The position numbers and the translations under genes are program-made. DNA of 64,000 nucleotides from Myroides profundi (GTDB lineage: Bacteria > Bacteroidota > Bacteroidia > Flavobacteriales > Flavobacteriaceae). Of the stretch, positions 63,093-64,000 are shown one piece after another (within the stretch, counting starts at the first letter, position 1; each line of letters begins with the position of its first letter). The DNA is taken from NCBI RefSeq assembly GCF_000833025.1, contig NZ_CP010817.1, forward strand, positions 3,348,001 to 3,412,000, given 5' to 3'. The notes beneath the pieces are model-generated. The model was given only the letters and a program-made list of their open reading frames with translations, was not told the DNA's origin and did not search any database.

Positions 63093-63100
63093 TATATTTG
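63093..63100 (+). promoter_or_regulatory. -7 box of the WYL gene promoter
   Basis: TATATTTG, exact match to TAnnTTTG, 24 bases before the ATG at 63125. Confidence 0.7.
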
Positions 63101-63124
63101 AAGTGAATAAAACGCTAAAAAGTA

Positions 63125-64000
63125 ATGGCAACGAATAAATTAGCATTATTGCGCTATCGAATTATCGATGAATGTCTACGAAACAGATTCAGAAAATGGA
63201 CGCTTAACGACCTTATCGAAAAAGTAGCTGATGGACTATACGAATACGAAGGTATAGACACTGGTATCAGCAAGCGTACAATACAGCTCGACATACAAGC
63301 GATGCGCAGTGATAGTCTAGGATATAATGCTCCTATCATCGTAGTAGATAGAAAATACTATACCTATGAGGATGCTAACTACAGTATCAAAAACTCTCCT
63401 ATCAACGATGCAGATACAGAAAAGCTAAAAGAAGTAGTCGCTATACTAAAGCACCTCAACGGATTCAGTCAAGTAGATGAGATGAGTGAAGTCATTGCGA
63501 AGTTGGATAATAGTTTACTGACCCGTAGTACGAAAGCGCCCAACTATATACAGATGGAAGGCAATAGTTTGCTAAAGGGAATTAAATTCATCAGTCCACT
63601 ATATAATGCGATTAAGAACAAACAAACCTTACTGATAGAATACAAATCTTTTAAGTCTAAGGAAGCCACTAAGAATATCTACTATCCTTACTTATTAAAA
63701 GAGTATCGCAATAGATGGTTTGTAGTCGTACGCAGTAGTACTCATAAGCATTTACTGACGTTAGCACTTGACCGTATCATCAACGTATATGCCTTAGCAA
63801 ACGAACCTTATAAAGAATATGAAGGAGTAGACTTTGACCGATATTATAACGATACCCTTGGAGTGACTAAGACGGAACAGGACCGAGCTCAGAAAGTAAT
63901 ACTATGGGTGAATGCCTATAATGTTCCTTACGTAAAGACCAAACCCCTACACCATTCTCAGCAAGTATTAGAGGAAGATGAGGCAGGTATGAAGATACGC
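63125..64000 (+). CDS. WYL-domain transcription regulator (3' end outside window)
   Basis: 292 codons present, frame open at the window edge. The N-terminal helix-turn-helix is MATNKLALLRYRIIDECLRN followed by WTLNDLIEKVADGL and GISKRTIQLDIQAMRSDSLGY (across residues 46-66). The WYL domain begins about residue 170: YKSFKSKEATKNIYYPYLLK and YRNRWFVVVRSSTHKHLLTLALDRI, the W-x-V and A-L-D-R-I parts. WYL domains are thought to bind nucleic acids or nucleotide ligands. It diverges from the tRNA-like RNA and slipin, and both promoters carry the same palindrome, so it probably regulates them and itself. Confidence 0.92.
   Translation, partial: MATNKLALLRYRIIDECLRNRFRKWTLNDLIEKVADGLYEYEGIDTGISKRTIQLDIQAMRSDSLGYNAPIIVVDRKYYTYEDANYSIKNSPINDADTEKLKEVVAILKHLNGFSQVDEMSEVIAKLDNSLLTRSTKAPNYIQMEGNSLLKGIKFISPLYNAIKNKQTLLIEYKSFKSKEATKNIYYPYLLKEYRNRWFVVVRSSTHKHLLTLALDRIINVYALANEPYKEYEGVDFDRYYNDTLGVTKTEQDRAQKVILWVNAYNVPYVKTKPLHHSQQVLEEDEAGMKIR

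Noticed and set aside
1..64000. CRISPR arrays, insertion sequences, prophage or integrative elements
   Set aside because: No regularly spaced repeats, transposase, integrase or phage structural gene was seen in the window.

Overview
The window is about 64 kb of AT-rich DNA from a member of the Flavobacteriaceae; the gene content would suit Myroides or a close relative. The evidence is a set of gliding and type IX secretion genes (gldJ, porV), RNA polymerase -7 boxes of the form TAnnTTTG, start sites with almost no Shine-Dalgarno sequences, lipoprotein signals typical of the phylum, and many DUF families found mainly in Bacteroidota. No rRNA, canonical tRNA, CRISPR array, insertion sequence or prophage was seen.

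Layout. 0-6.6 kb: a CBS-domain membrane protein, cdd, porV, gldJ and murF; porU, expected between porV and gldJ, is not there. 6.7-11.6 kb: an endonuclease/phosphatase-family membrane protein, two rhomboid proteases and mutL in a tightly packed minus-strand operon. 12.4-17.9 kb: ribH with a TPR membrane protein, then recF, murB, a glycosyltransferase and a sigma-70-family factor. 18-26.6 kb: a nitrite and nitric oxide module. nirK (a lipoprotein with a C-terminal cytochrome c domain), nirV and a SCO copper chaperone lie on the plus strand. A CopD-like protein, a His-rich multipass protein, ric, a quinol nitric oxide reductase and an Rrf2 regulator lie on the minus strand. The promoters of nirK, norB and the Rrf2 gene share one palindromic sequence, so the Rrf2 protein probably controls all three. 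26.7-34.7 kb: housekeeping genes (dciA-like, ftsY, rpmB-rpmG-DUF4295, cinA, an Hpt-like protein, FAH hydrolase, exonuclease, cytochrome c peroxidase, thioesterase).

34.8-57.8 kb is accessory and lineage-specific. It holds many small unknown proteins, an AlkC/D-like repair protein, a peroxiredoxin/HxlR pair, an ABC transporter whose ATPase is frameshifted in its Walker A motif, a Fic-fold protein that has lost its catalytic histidine, a lone PLD-helicase-DUF3427 protein, and an intergenic stretch that looks like a small RNA gene.

58-64 kb is the most striking region. It carries an RNA ligase (RtcB), a PQQ-propeller lipoprotein, a soluble slipin and a divergently transcribed WYL regulator. Between slipin and the regulator lies a non-coding element that folds, base for base, into a circularly permuted tRNA: T-arm, acceptor stem closed by a four-base loop, D-arm, with both RNA ends leaving through the anticodon stem. 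This is the architecture of YrlA-type bacterial Y RNAs. Its promoter and that of the WYL gene each contain a copy of a 21-bp palindromic motif. The locus therefore looks like a WYL-controlled RNA-repair unit with its own tRNA-mimicking RNA; no Ro/Rsr (TROVE) gene is visible in the window.
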